A stretch of DNA of 64,000 nucleotides from Betaproteobacteria bacterium. Lineage in GTDB: Bacteria > Pseudomonadota > Gammaproteobacteria > Burkholderiales > SG8-41. Shown here piece by piece: positions 32,316-40,500 of the stretch. Below the pieces are notes generated by a model, which had not been told where the DNA came from, did no database searches, and saw only the letters and a program-made list of their open reading frames with translations. Every line of letters begins with the position of its first letter. Position 1 is the first letter of the stretch. The stretch lies in NCBI GenBank assembly GCA_947486575.1, contig CANKUB010000001.1, positions 56,779-120,778 of the forward strand, in the 5' to 3' direction. Position numbers and translations under genes: made by a program.

Positions 32316-32968
32316 TTTTTCGCCGGGGCAGCAGCAGGCGCAGCTTTCTTCGGCGCTGCGGCTGCAGCAGCTCTCCTTTTCTCAGCTACTTCGGCTTCAT
32401 CCAGGTAGCGGTACGTCATGGCAGTTGCGTCCAGCGAAAGCGCATCTTTAGTCGAGCCGACACTGATATCGTTCAACGTCACAATGCGCGACAGCTTGCC
32501 AATGTCACCTGCGAATGCGCCGATGTCATGGTAATTTCCCGTCACACGTATGGTGATCGGCAACTCAGCGTAAAACTCTTTCACGGATTCACTGGCAGCC
32601 GGTTTGAACAACTCAAACTGCAAGCCCCGTCCGAGGCCGGCCTGATTGATGTCCGTCAGCAAGGCGTCCATTTCCGATTTACCCGGAAGTTGCTTTAAGA
32701 GTGCGCCGAACTGCTTCTCAATGTCATCCAGTTGCTTGCGGTACGCTGGCAGATTGACCGCAATTTTCTTTTTATCGAGAAAAGTGGTTTTAAGCTGCTC
32801 GGTCTTGCCTTGCTCCGTCTCAATTTGCGCCAGTTGATCGGCCCACAGAAAATAATAAGCCAATCCAACCATTGTAATCAGCAAAAGTAGCAGGATGCCC
32901 AGCTTGGGCAGCACCGGCCACGAGCCGATTTTCTTCGGGTCTAATCGCTTCAGTTCATCCAGCGTCAT
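32312..32968 (-). CDS. pilO: Type IV pilus inner-membrane protein PilO
   Basis: PilO dimerises with PilN and forms the periplasmic alignment platform. The 218-aa protein has a single membrane helix (about 22-45), a coiled-coil (about 48-95) and a ferredoxin-like periplasmic domain (about 100-190). The last 25 residues are an Ala-Lys-Pro-rich tail. It lies in the usual order between pilN and pilP. The tail is low-complexity and longer than needed for the fold. Confidence 0.93.
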   Translation of the reverse strand: MTLDELKRLDPKKIGSWPVLPKLGILLLLLITMVGLAYYFLWADQLAQIETEQGKTEQLKTTFLDKKKIAVNLPAYRKQLDDIEKQFGALLKQLPGKSEMDALLTDINQAGLGRGLQFELFKPAASESVKEFYAELPITIRVTGNYHDIGAFAGDIGKLSRIVTLNDISVGSTKDALSLDATAMTYRYLDEAEVAEKRRAAAAAAPKKAAPAAAPAKK

Positions 32969-32974
32969 GGAGAA

Positions 32975-33532
32975 TTATCCTTTTTCCGCTTTCGGGCGCA
33001 CGATGGTGACGTTCATGGTGAACTCGTTCGCGCGCGTGGCACCCTGCTGAAGCGCCTTTATTTCAACCAGCGCCGGATTGGTCAGCTTTTGCGACGATTC
33101 CAGGTTGCGCATCAGCGTAGAAACACGTGCCTGCGATTGCGTAACGCCGTTTATCGCCACCTTAGCGCCTTGTTGCCGCACCGAGCGCAAATACATGCCA
33201 TCCGGCAGCTGACGCACCAACTGATCGAGCAGAAGTACCGTCTCCGAGCGATTGCTTTGCAGCGTTTCCACCACTTGCTTACGCGCCAGCAGTGAGGCGG
33301 TTTGATCTTTCAGGCGATTGATTTCCGCAATATCTTTGTCGACCTTGGCGATTTCTTCGGTCAAATACTTATTGCGCGCGACCTGCTCGTCAAACTGATT
33401 GCCCAAATAATAGTAGACACCGTAGGTGAGCGCCGCACCGATCGCAGCCACAATGCCCAGCGCGATAAAAAACTGCTGTTGCTGCTGTTTGCGCCGCACC
33501 TCGCGATGCGGCAGTAGATTGATGCGCATCAT
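32975..33532 (-). CDS. pilN: Type IV pilus inner-membrane protein PilN
   Basis: PilN binds PilM through its cytoplasmic N-terminus. The start chosen is the first of two ATG codons at 33532, whose ATGA overlaps the pilM stop. The protein then begins MMRINLLPHRE, containing the conserved INLLPxR peptide that docks into PilM. The 185-aa protein continues with a membrane helix (about 23-43), a coiled coil and a ferredoxin-like domain. The pilM-pilN overlap implies coupled translation and matched stoichiometry. Confidence 0.94.
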   Translation of the reverse strand: MMRINLLPHREVRRKQQQQQFFIALGIVAAIGAALTYGVYYYLGNQFDEQVARNKYLTEEIAKVDKDIAEINRLKDQTASLLARKQVVETLQSNRSETVLLLDQLVRQLPDGMYLRSVRQQGAKVAINGVTQSQARVSTLMRNLESSQKLTNPALVEIKALQQGATRANEFTMNVTIVRPKAEKG

Positions 33533-34653
33533 GAGTCGAATCTCCGCATAGCCAGGCCGCAAGCCACCATCATCGAAGGCGCATCCTGCTGAAGGTTTTT
33601 GGGCCGCACTTTAGACGACAGCGCCATGTTGGCAAATGGATTGGCGATCAGGGTGTTGACCTGTGTGCGTTGAGCAACCACCGCATCCACGCCCGGCAAA
33701 GCCGCGCAACCACCGGACAGCACGATGTGGTTTACCTGGTTGTACTGGGTAGAGGTGAAAAAGAATTGCAGCGCGCGCGCGACTTCAAGGCCGAAGGTTT
33801 CCAGGAACGGATTCAACACGTCGGTTTCGTAGTTGTCGGGCAAACCGCCAGAGCGTTTGGCGACTTCGGCTTCCTCGAGTGAGAGGCCGAATTTATCCTG
33901 GATTTCCTGAGTCAACTGACCGCCGCCGAACGGCTGCTCGCGCAGATAAATCGATTGCCCGTTGCGTAGCACGTTGACCGTAGTAAAGGTGGCACCGACA
34001 TCGACGATGGCGATGTTCTGATCAAGGCCCTTGTCCGGGAACTGCGATTCAATCAACTCGTAGGCCGCTTGCGCAGCCAGCAGATCAACATCCACCACAA
34101 TGGCTTTGAGTCCCGCGACTTCAGCGGCGGCCACGCGGTCTTCCACTTTTTCCTTGCGCGAGGCAGCGATCAGCACCTCGACATCTTCTTCGCTACCGGG
34201 CGCCGGGCCGATGACCTGAAAATCCAGATTCACTTCGTCCAGCGAGAACGGAATATATTGGTTGGCCTCGGTTTCAACTTGAACTTCTATCTCTTCCTCG
34301 GTCAAACCCGCCGGTACCAGAATTTTTTTGGTGATTACGGCAGCATTAGGCAGCGCAATAGCCACGTTTTTAACGCTGCTACCCAACCGATTGTGGCAAC
34401 GCTTGATCGCTTCACCCACTGCATCCAGGTTATTGATGTTGCCTTCCACGACCGAATCTTTGGGCAAAGGCTCAATGGCGTAACGCTCGATGCGATACAT
34501 TTTGTTGCCAGAGTCGGAAAGCTCCACCATTTTTACGGCGGACGTACTGATGTCCATGCCGATCAGCGGCGGCGTTTTGGCTTTGAAAAAGCCTTCCACG
34601 GCACCGATAGCACCACTCAGCGCAACCGGGAATTTGACTTTGGGAATAGCCAT
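33529..34653 (-). CDS. pilM: Type IV pilus actin-like ATPase PilM
   Basis: PilM is a cytoplasmic actin-like protein (SHS2/FtsA fold) that forms a ring at the pilus base. The 374-aa sequence has the nucleotide-binding blocks IGMDISTSAVKMVEL near 32-46, IVDVGATFTTVNVL and LSGGCAALPGVD, all typical of the family. It is the first gene of the pilMNOPQ operon and faces the PBP1a gene across a 257-base divergent spacer, an arrangement conserved in many proteobacteria. Confidence 0.95.
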   Translation of the reverse strand: MAIPKVKFPVALSGAIGAVEGFFKAKTPPLIGMDISTSAVKMVELSDSGNKMYRIERYAIEPLPKDSVVEGNINNLDAVGEAIKRCHNRLGSSVKNVAIALPNAAVITKKILVPAGLTEEEIEVQVETEANQYIPFSLDEVNLDFQVIGPAPGSEEDVEVLIAASRKEKVEDRVAAAEVAGLKAIVVDVDLLAAQAAYELIESQFPDKGLDQNIAIVDVGATFTTVNVLRNGQSIYLREQPFGGGQLTQEIQDKFGLSLEEAEVAKRSGGLPDNYETDVLNPFLETFGLEVARALQFFFTSTQYNQVNHIVLSGGCAALPGVDAVVAQRTQVNTLIANPFANMALSSKVRPKNLQQDAPSMMVACGLAMRRFDS

Positions 34654-34685
34654 ATAGGAGTTTTCGCCTACAAATTACTTTAATT

Positions 34686-34714
34686 GTTAAACGTAACCCG
34701 CTTTGTTTGTGCAA
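34686..34714 (-). promoter_or_regulatory. Candidate promoter of the pilMNOPQ operon
   Basis: On the minus strand TTGCAC (34709-34714) and TTTAAC (34686-34691) are 17 bases apart, four of six matches each. The transcript would start near 34679, about 26 bases before the pilM ATG. The rest of the divergent spacer (34715-34910) holds a TATAGT hexamer at 34801-34806 with a weak TTAGAT 18 bases before it, which could serve the ponA side. Confidence 0.4.
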
Positions 34715-34910
34715 CTAATCGTATTGCTGAGGCTGGCATTTTCAACAACTGCGTTAACAACTTCGCACCGGCTAGCTTAGATCGTAAACGTATTCTGGGA
34801 TATAGTGTAGCTTGTAAATTTTGGCGTTGGTAGACATTCAAGTGTCCTCTAAACAAAAGCGCCTAAGTCTCGGAATTTTCTCAAGATATTGCTTGGAAGG
34901 CCACCGCTAA

Positions 34911-37202
34911 ATGTCCGCTCGCTGGTTGCTCTACCCCCTATTACTGGTGGTTGTAGGTATTTTCGCAACAGCGCTGCTGTTGGGCTTTGCCGCTGCCATG
35001 ATTTGGCCGACCTTGCCCCCGCTGGATATTGTGACCGATTACCGGCCCAAAGTTCCGCTGCGAATTTATAGCGCCGAGGGCAAACTCATCGGCGAATTTG
35101 GCGAAGAACGCCGTTCAGTCGTGTCCATGCCGCAAGTGCCCAAGCCGCTGGTGGACGCCATTCTGGCCGCCGAAGACGAGCGCTACTTCAACCACAAAGG
35201 CGTCGACTATATGGGCGTGGCGCGCGCGGCCATAGCCAATTTTGCCCATATCGGCCCGAAGCAGGGTGCATCAACCATCACCATGCAAGTGGCGCGCAAT
35301 TTCTTTCTGTCGCGCGAAAAAACCCTGACACGCAAAGTCAATGAAATACTGTTGGCGTTCAAGATCGAATCCAGCCTGACCAAAGAGCAAATTCTCGAAC
35401 TCTATATCAACCAGATATATCTCGGCCAGCGGGCCTATGGTTTTGCCTCGGCCGCGCGCATTTACTACGGCAAAACCCTTGACGGATTGTCACTGGCCGA
35501 AACCGCCATGCTGGCCGGTTTGCCCAAGGGTCCGTCGATTTTTAATCCGGTGGCCAACCCGGCGCGCGCCAAGCTGCGCCAGCAATATGTGCTACGGCGC
35601 ATGCGCGAGTTGAACGTCATAACGGCCGAGCAGCAGGCCGACGCCGACAAGCAGCCGTTGGCCATCAAGAACGAACTCAATGAATTTGCCACCAAGGCCG
35701 ACTACATTGCCGAAATGGTACGCCAGGCCATGTATGAGCGCTACAAGGAAGGCGCTTACGCGATGGGGTTGAAGGTCACCACCACGATTTTCGTCAACCA
35801 CCAGACTGCCGCCAATGCTGCGCTGCGCGCCGGTGTGCTGACCTATGACCGGCGCCACGGCTATCGTGGCCCGGAGGCGTACGCCGACCTGCCCCCCAAT
35901 GCTACCGAAGAAACTCTCGAAGACGCTTTGCAGGAATACGCTGAAAGCGAAGACATTTTTGCAGCAGTTGTCACCGAAGCAAACGCCAAACGCGTCAAAG
36001 CCTACCGTCGTGGCGGTGAAGCCATCGAGATTTCCGATGCGGGACTGAAATTCGCCGGCGACGCGCTCACGGACAAAGCAGCCGCTAACCAGCGCATACG
36101 CCGTGGCGCGATCATTCGCGTGCAGTCCGACGACAAAAAGCGCTGGAATATCACGCAATTGCCGGTGGTCGAATCGATGCTGTTGTCGGCTGACCCGCGC
36201 GACGGGGCTATTCGCGCACTCGCAGGCGGCTTTGATTTCACGCGCTCGCAGTACAACCATGCGACCCAAGCCTTGCGCCAGCCGGGCTCCAGCTTTAAGC
36301 CGTTTATCTACTCCGCGGCATTGGAAAAAGGTTTCACCCCGGCGTCGATATTCGAAGACAAACCGCTGTCGTTCAGCGCCGCGCAAACCGGTGGCGAAGT
36401 GTGGGAGCCTAAAAATTACGACGGCAAGTACGATGGTCCGATGTCCATGCGGCAAGCGCTGGTGCGCTCGAAAAACCTGGTGTCCATCCGCATCCTGCAA
36501 GCCATCGGCACACGCTACGCGCAGGATTACATTACCCGCTTCGGCTTCGAAGCCAAACTGCATCCGCCGTATCTCACCATGGCGCTGGGCGCCGGGAATG
36601 TGACGCCCATGCAAATGGTGGGTGGCTATTCGGTTTTTGCCAATGGCGGATTTCGCGTCAAACCGTATTTCATCCAGCGCATCGAAGACGGCAAAGGCAA
36701 CATCCTGTTCCAGGAAAAGCCCGTACGCGCCAAAGAAAACGCAGAAAAAGTCATCGACGAACGCAATGCCTACATCATGACTGGCATGATGCGCGACGTG
36801 GTGCGTTTCGGTACTGCAGCGGCGGCGATGAAACTCGGCCGGGGTGATCTGGCGGGCAAGACCGGCACCACCAATGATTTTCTCGACGCGTGGTTTGGCG
36901 GCTACAACGCTGAACTCGTCGCTGTAGCGTGGGTCGGCTATGACCAACCCAAAACGCTGGGCCGTAACGAAACCGGCGGCGCGGTCGCGCTCCCCATCTG
37001 GATTAATTACATGGGTGCGGTGCTAAAAGGTGTGGCCGAAGTGCCGCTCGAAGCGCCGCAGGGCTTGGTCGGCACGGGCAGCGACGCGGTCTACCAGGAA
37101 AACGGCCCGCGCGGCGGCGAATCCACCGGCGAAACGCCAGCCGAAGGCGCACCGGCAGCGCCTGCGCCAGCTCCAGATAGCGCACGTAACCAATTGTTTT
37201 AA
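34911..37202 (+). CDS. mrcA: Bifunctional penicillin-binding protein 1A (class A)
   Basis: This enzyme polymerises and cross-links peptidoglycan. The 763-aa protein has an N-terminal membrane anchor (about 5-33), the GT51 glycosyltransferase domain with catalytic Glu88 in AAEDERYFNH and the GASTITMQVARN motif, an OB-like region, and a transpeptidase domain. That domain carries the S460-x-x-K463 motif in GSSFKP, an S-K-N motif (VRSKNLV) and K-T-G-T at 650-653. The C-terminus is a Pro-Ala tail. Also called ponA. It is divergent from pilM, and the stop codon overlaps a 16-base perfect palindrome. Confidence 0.96.
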   Translation: MSARWLLYPLLLVVVGIFATALLLGFAAAMIWPTLPPLDIVTDYRPKVPLRIYSAEGKLIGEFGEERRSVVSMPQVPKPLVDAILAAEDERYFNHKGVDYMGVARAAIANFAHIGPKQGASTITMQVARNFFLSREKTLTRKVNEILLAFKIESSLTKEQILELYINQIYLGQRAYGFASAARIYYGKTLDGLSLAETAMLAGLPKGPSIFNPVANPARAKLRQQYVLRRMRELNVITAEQQADADKQPLAIKNELNEFATKADYIAEMVRQAMYERYKEGAYAMGLKVTTTIFVNHQTAANAALRAGVLTYDRRHGYRGPEAYADLPPNATEETLEDALQEYAESEDIFAAVVTEANAKRVKAYRRGGEAIEISDAGLKFAGDALTDKAAANQRIRRGAIIRVQSDDKKRWNITQLPVVESMLLSADPRDGAIRALAGGFDFTRSQYNHATQALRQPGSSFKPFIYSAALEKGFTPASIFEDKPLSFSAAQTGGEVWEPKNYDGKYDGPMSMRQALVRSKNLVSIRILQAIGTRYAQDYITRFGFEAKLHPPYLTMALGAGNVTPMQMVGGYSVFANGGFRVKPYFIQRIEDGKGNILFQEKPVRAKENAEKVIDERNAYIMTGMMRDVVRFGTAAAAMKLGRGDLAGKTGTTNDFLDAWFGGYNAELVAVAWVGYDQPKTLGRNETGGAVALPIWINYMGAVLKGVAEVPLEAPQGLVGTGSDAVYQENGPRGGESTGETPAEGAPAAPAPAPDSARNQLF

Positions 37203-37208
37203 AACAAT
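37193..37208. repeat. 16-base perfect palindrome at the mrcA stop
   Basis: The sequence attgttttaaaacaat is fully self-complementary and contains the TAA stop of mrcA (37200-37202). It ends two bases before the ATG of the next gene. It is a four-T variant of the dispersed AT-rich motif. It has no loop, so it is more likely a protein or DNA-structure site than a terminator. Confidence 0.5.
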
Positions 37209-37209
37209 A

Positions 37210-37800
37210 ATGTCCAAATCCGATGAACGCTTACGAATCGCCCATCTGGCCGCGCGCCTGATGGCCGAAGATGGCATCGAAGACCACGGTTTAGCCAAGC
37301 GTAAAGCGGCGCGGCAAGCCGGTGTGGCCGACACCCGCCAACTCCCCGGCAATGATGAAATCGACGCAGCGCTGCGCGAATATCGCGAGATTTACCACCC
37401 CGATGCGCATCGCGAACAACTCACCGAGCTGCGCGAAATCGCCGTGCGCGCCATGACAGAGTTCGAGAAATTTAACCCGCATTTAGTGGGCAGCGTACTC
37501 AGTGGCATCGCTGGAAAATACGCGGGAATCCAGTTGCAGCTATTTACGGACGACATCAAAGCTGTCGAGCTATTTTTGATTGATCTGGGCGCGGATTACG
37601 ACGCGGATCAAACCAGTTTCTACAGCGGTGAAACACGCATCACCGTGCCGTTGTTTACCATCGACGACGACGGTGTGGAAATTGAAATCGCTGTGCTGTC
37701 GCCACGCGACGAGCGCTTGCCGTTGAAAACCGCACTCGCTGGCAAGGTTATCGAGCGCGCCAAACTGGCAGCGGTGGAGGCGTTGTTAGCGCACACGTAG
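37210..37800 (+). CDS. Conserved hypothetical protein downstream of PBP1a
   Basis: I do not recognise a named function for this 196-aa protein. The start at 37210 is chosen because it opens seven bases after the mrcA stop and begins MSKSDERLRIAHLAARLMAEDG. The longer open frame from 37030 lies inside mrcA in another frame. The N-terminal half is helical and charged (AKRKAARQAG, ALREYREIYHPDAHREQL). The C-terminal half alternates hydrophobic and acidic residues (ITVPLFTIDDDGVEIEIAVLSPRDE), which loosely suggests a nucleotidyltransferase-like fold, but catalytic residues cannot be assigned. Similar proteins occur in other betaproteobacteria, sometimes with misleading names. It may be co-transcribed with mrcA. 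Confidence 0.8.
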   Translation: MSKSDERLRIAHLAARLMAEDGIEDHGLAKRKAARQAGVADTRQLPGNDEIDAALREYREIYHPDAHREQLTELREIAVRAMTEFEKFNPHLVGSVLSGIAGKYAGIQLQLFTDDIKAVELFLIDLGADYDADQTSFYSGETRITVPLFTIDDDGVEIEIAVLSPRDERLPLKTALAGKVIERAKLAAVEALLAHT

Positions 37801-37824
37801 GTCGGAACGCAAAGCGGTTCCGAC
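37797..37824 (+). repeat. REP-like element (GTAG head plus hairpin)
   Basis: A GTAG tetranucleotide, which includes the TAG stop of the preceding gene, is followed by a perfect 8-bp inverted repeat (37801-37808 with 37817-37824) around the loop gcaaagcg. Short GTAG-headed hairpins of this form are typical of bacterial REP sequences mobilised by RAYT transposases. There is no T-tract, so it is not a standard terminator. No second copy was seen in the window. Confidence 0.45.
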
Positions 37825-37885
37825 AGCGACGGCGGCGGGGAGGATAAGGTGTTGGAACCGCTGCGCGCCCCGATCGACGATTTCT

Positions 37886-37910
37886 GTAACCTTTTGTTTT
37901 TATTGATATT

Positions 37911-37913
<3 letters not shown>
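37886..37913 (-). repeat. Extended copy of the dispersed AT-rich repeat, downstream of hemB
   Basis: This is the near-twin of 2204-2231 (25 of 28 identical). It also shares an exact 16-base run with the reverse complement of 60306-60321. It ends at the hemB stop codon (37911-37913). The octamer is at 37895-37902. Confidence 0.6.
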
Positions 37914-38945
<1,032 letters not shown>

Positions 38946-38964
38946 TTAGACAGAAAAGTTTTAG

Positions 38965-38992
38965 GGAACTTCGCAGAATTATAAACGTCTTA
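38965..38992 (+). promoter_or_regulatory. Sigma-E (RpoE/AlgU)-type promoter, interleaved with the hemB -10
   Basis: GGAACTT at 38965-38971 and GTCTTA at 38987-38992 are separated by 15 bases. This equals the GAACTT-N16-TCTnA arrangement known for RpoE and AlgU promoters. A perfect minus-strand TATAAT at 38978-38983 lies between the two elements and points toward hemB (start 38933), so the two divergent promoters physically overlap. Sequence match only. Confidence 0.6.
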
Positions 38993-38998
38993 GAATTA

Positions 38999-39109
38999 GA
39001 CGCTGTTTTACGTCTCCCGCTTCACCTCCCTGGGCGGGTGCCTTGATTAGCAATCTGCAATTGAGGCTTTTTCGGCCCCCGGCTTACTCCCCTTAGCCGG
39101 GGGCTTTTT
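38999..39109 (+). ncRNA. Candidate small RNA between hemB and engB
   Basis: This plus-strand interval has no gene of its own, yet it begins after a sigma-E-like promoter and ends in a strong terminator. Three stem-loops can be drawn: 39016-39020 with 39034-39038 (loop containing CACCTCCC), 39040-39048 with 39059-39067, and the terminator stem 39075-39084 with 39095-39104 (loop TACTCCCCTT). The C-rich loops are complementary to Shine-Dalgarno-like GGAGG/GGGGA, a common feature of trans-acting small RNAs. The length is about 110 nt. The end positions are estimates. It converges on engB, and its terminator reaches past the engB stop. Confidence 0.6.
39075..39109 (+). terminator. Rho-independent terminator of the candidate small RNA
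   Basis: A perfect 10-bp GC-rich stem (39075-39084 with 39095-39104) is followed on the plus strand by TTTTT (39105-39109). On the minus strand the downstream flank is A-rich, so the element terminates plus-strand transcription, not engB. Because no plus-strand gene precedes it, it implies a transcript from this spacer. Confidence 0.85.
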
Positions 39110-39707
39110 CTGTGCGGTCTTCAGTTAGCCAATTTGCAAGCAGCGAATTCGCCTGCCCCACACCCTTATTCGCCGTAGCAGAAAAAAGCTGCACTGAGCA
39201 ATTCGCGTAACGGCGCGTCAGCAGCGCTTGCGTCTCACGCAACGCCTTGGTGCAGGCGCTTTGCGACAGCTTGTCGCTCTTGGTCAGTAGCACGTGTATC
39301 GGCCTGCCGGTGGGCACAAACCAGCCGATAAGTTGTTCATCCAGCGGTTTAAGTCCGTGACGGGAGTCGGACAATAATATTAATCCCATCAATGACTTAC
39401 GGTGCGTAAGGTAAGTGCTTATTAACTCGCCCCAGTATTCACGCTCGGTCTTTGATACCTTGGCAAAACCGTAGCCCGGCAGATCCACCCAGCGCTGGTT
39501 TTTGCCCACGCTGAAAAAATTGATGGTCTGTGTGCGCCCCGGCGTTTTACTCACAAATGCCAGACGGTGGCGATTGGCCAGCGCGTTTATGGCGCTGGAT
39601 TTGCCTGCGTTGGAGCGGCCTGCAAACGCCACTTCGCGCCCGCTGTCGGGCAGCATCTCCTCCATTTTGTGCGCGGAGGCCAGGTATTCGACGGCGAGTG
39701 TGGTCAT
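39093..39707 (-). CDS. engB: Ribosome-biogenesis GTPase EngB (YihA/YsxC)
   Basis: EngB is an essential GTPase needed for large-subunit assembly. The 204-aa protein starts at the ATG at 39707 (the open frame extends upstream without family support). It has the G1 loop GRSNAGKSS at 30-38, a threonine in KTPGRTQTINFF for G2, G3 DLPGYG, G4 TKSD and a C-terminal SA motif for G5. Its last codons overlap the terminator hairpin of the candidate small RNA on the other strand. It is divergent from the cytochrome c4 gene. Confidence 0.96.
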   Translation of the reverse strand: MTTLAVEYLASAHKMEEMLPDSGREVAFAGRSNAGKSSAINALANRHRLAFVSKTPGRTQTINFFSVGKNQRWVDLPGYGFAKVSKTEREYWGELISTYLTHRKSLMGLILLSDSRHGLKPLDEQLIGWFVPTGRPIHVLLTKSDKLSQSACTKALRETQALLTRRYANCSVQLFSATANKGVGQANSLLANWLTEDRTEKAPG

Positions 39708-39811
39708 AGGTGTTTGTAATTGCGCGGGAATCTGGCGCGGGGCAAGCGGCGTACTATACAATACGGGGCTACCGGGGCTGCGATTGCCCTGAACTATATT
39801 TCGGAGCACGC

Positions 39812-40456
39812 ATGAATTTCCCCCTGAAATACCGCCTGATTCTGGCGACAGCCGCCGCGCTGGCGGCATCCAGCGCATTTTCGCAATCTGTCATCAAAGG
39901 TGATGCCGCCAAGGGCCAGGAAATCGCGGGTAAAGTCTGCGCAGCCTGTCATGGGCCGGATGGCAACAGCCCCTTGTCAGCCAATCCCAGCTTGGCCAGT
40001 CAGCATCCCGAATATATCGTCAAGCAGCTCGGCAATTTCAAATCCAAAGACGGCAAGCCCGCTGAGCGGAACAATGCCGTGATGGCGGGTATGGCAGCGC
40101 CGCTATCGGATGACGACATGAAAAATGTCGCCGCATATTACGCCAGCCAACCTGCGCGTCCGCGCGCGGCGCGCGACCCGGCGTTGGTCAAGGAAGGCCA
40201 GTTGATTTATCGCGGCGGTATCGCCGCCAAGAGCGTGGCAGCCTGCGCGTCGTGCCATTCACCGAACGGCGCAGGCTTGCCCGCGCAATATCCCCGGGTG
40301 GGCGGGCAGCATGCCGAATACACCTCGGCGCAGTTAAAAGCCTTTCGCGTGGGCGAGCGCAAGAATGATCCGAACAGCATGATGCGCACCGTGGCGGCGA
40401 AACTCTCGGATCGCGAAGTGGCCGCTGTTGCTGAATATATGGCTGGGCTACGCTAA
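39812..40456 (+). CDS. Cytochrome c4-type diheme protein
   Basis: This periplasmic electron carrier has two heme-c motifs: CAACH at 43-47 and CASCH at 145-149. The 214-aa product starts with a signal peptide (about 1-25, ending SSAFSQ) after a CGGAG ribosome-binding site. It consists of two related cytochrome c domains with axial methionines likely in AVMAGMA and SMMRTVA. This diheme layout fits cytochrome c4. Adjacency to engB is common in betaproteobacteria. It probably feeds a terminal oxidase. Confidence 0.92.
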   Translation: MNFPLKYRLILATAAALAASSAFSQSVIKGDAAKGQEIAGKVCAACHGPDGNSPLSANPSLASQHPEYIVKQLGNFKSKDGKPAERNNAVMAGMAAPLSDDDMKNVAAYYASQPARPRAARDPALVKEGQLIYRGGIAAKSVAACASCHSPNGAGLPAQYPRVGGQHAEYTSAQLKAFRVGERKNDPNSMMRTVAAKLSDREVAAVAEYMAGLR

Positions 40457-40466
40457 GCGTATCGAT

Positions 40467-40500
40467 CTATAACTATTTGTTTAAAAACAAATAGTTATAG
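40467..40500. terminator. 34-bp AT-rich perfect palindrome between convergent genes
   Basis: The arms 40467-40482 and 40485-40500 are perfectly complementary over 16 bp around two A residues. It lies ten bases after the cytochrome stop and overlaps the hemL stop (40495-40497). Runs of T on either strand would allow bidirectional termination, but the stem has very few GC pairs. The right arm carries an exact copy of the dispersed octamer (40482-40489). Confidence 0.55.

Noticed and set aside
35592..36947. A 451-codon open frame antisense to the PBP1a gene
   Set aside because: It lies wholly opposite mrcA, whose own motifs are complete. Its sequence has no recognisable domain, and long antisense frames are expected in GC-rich genes with strong codon bias.
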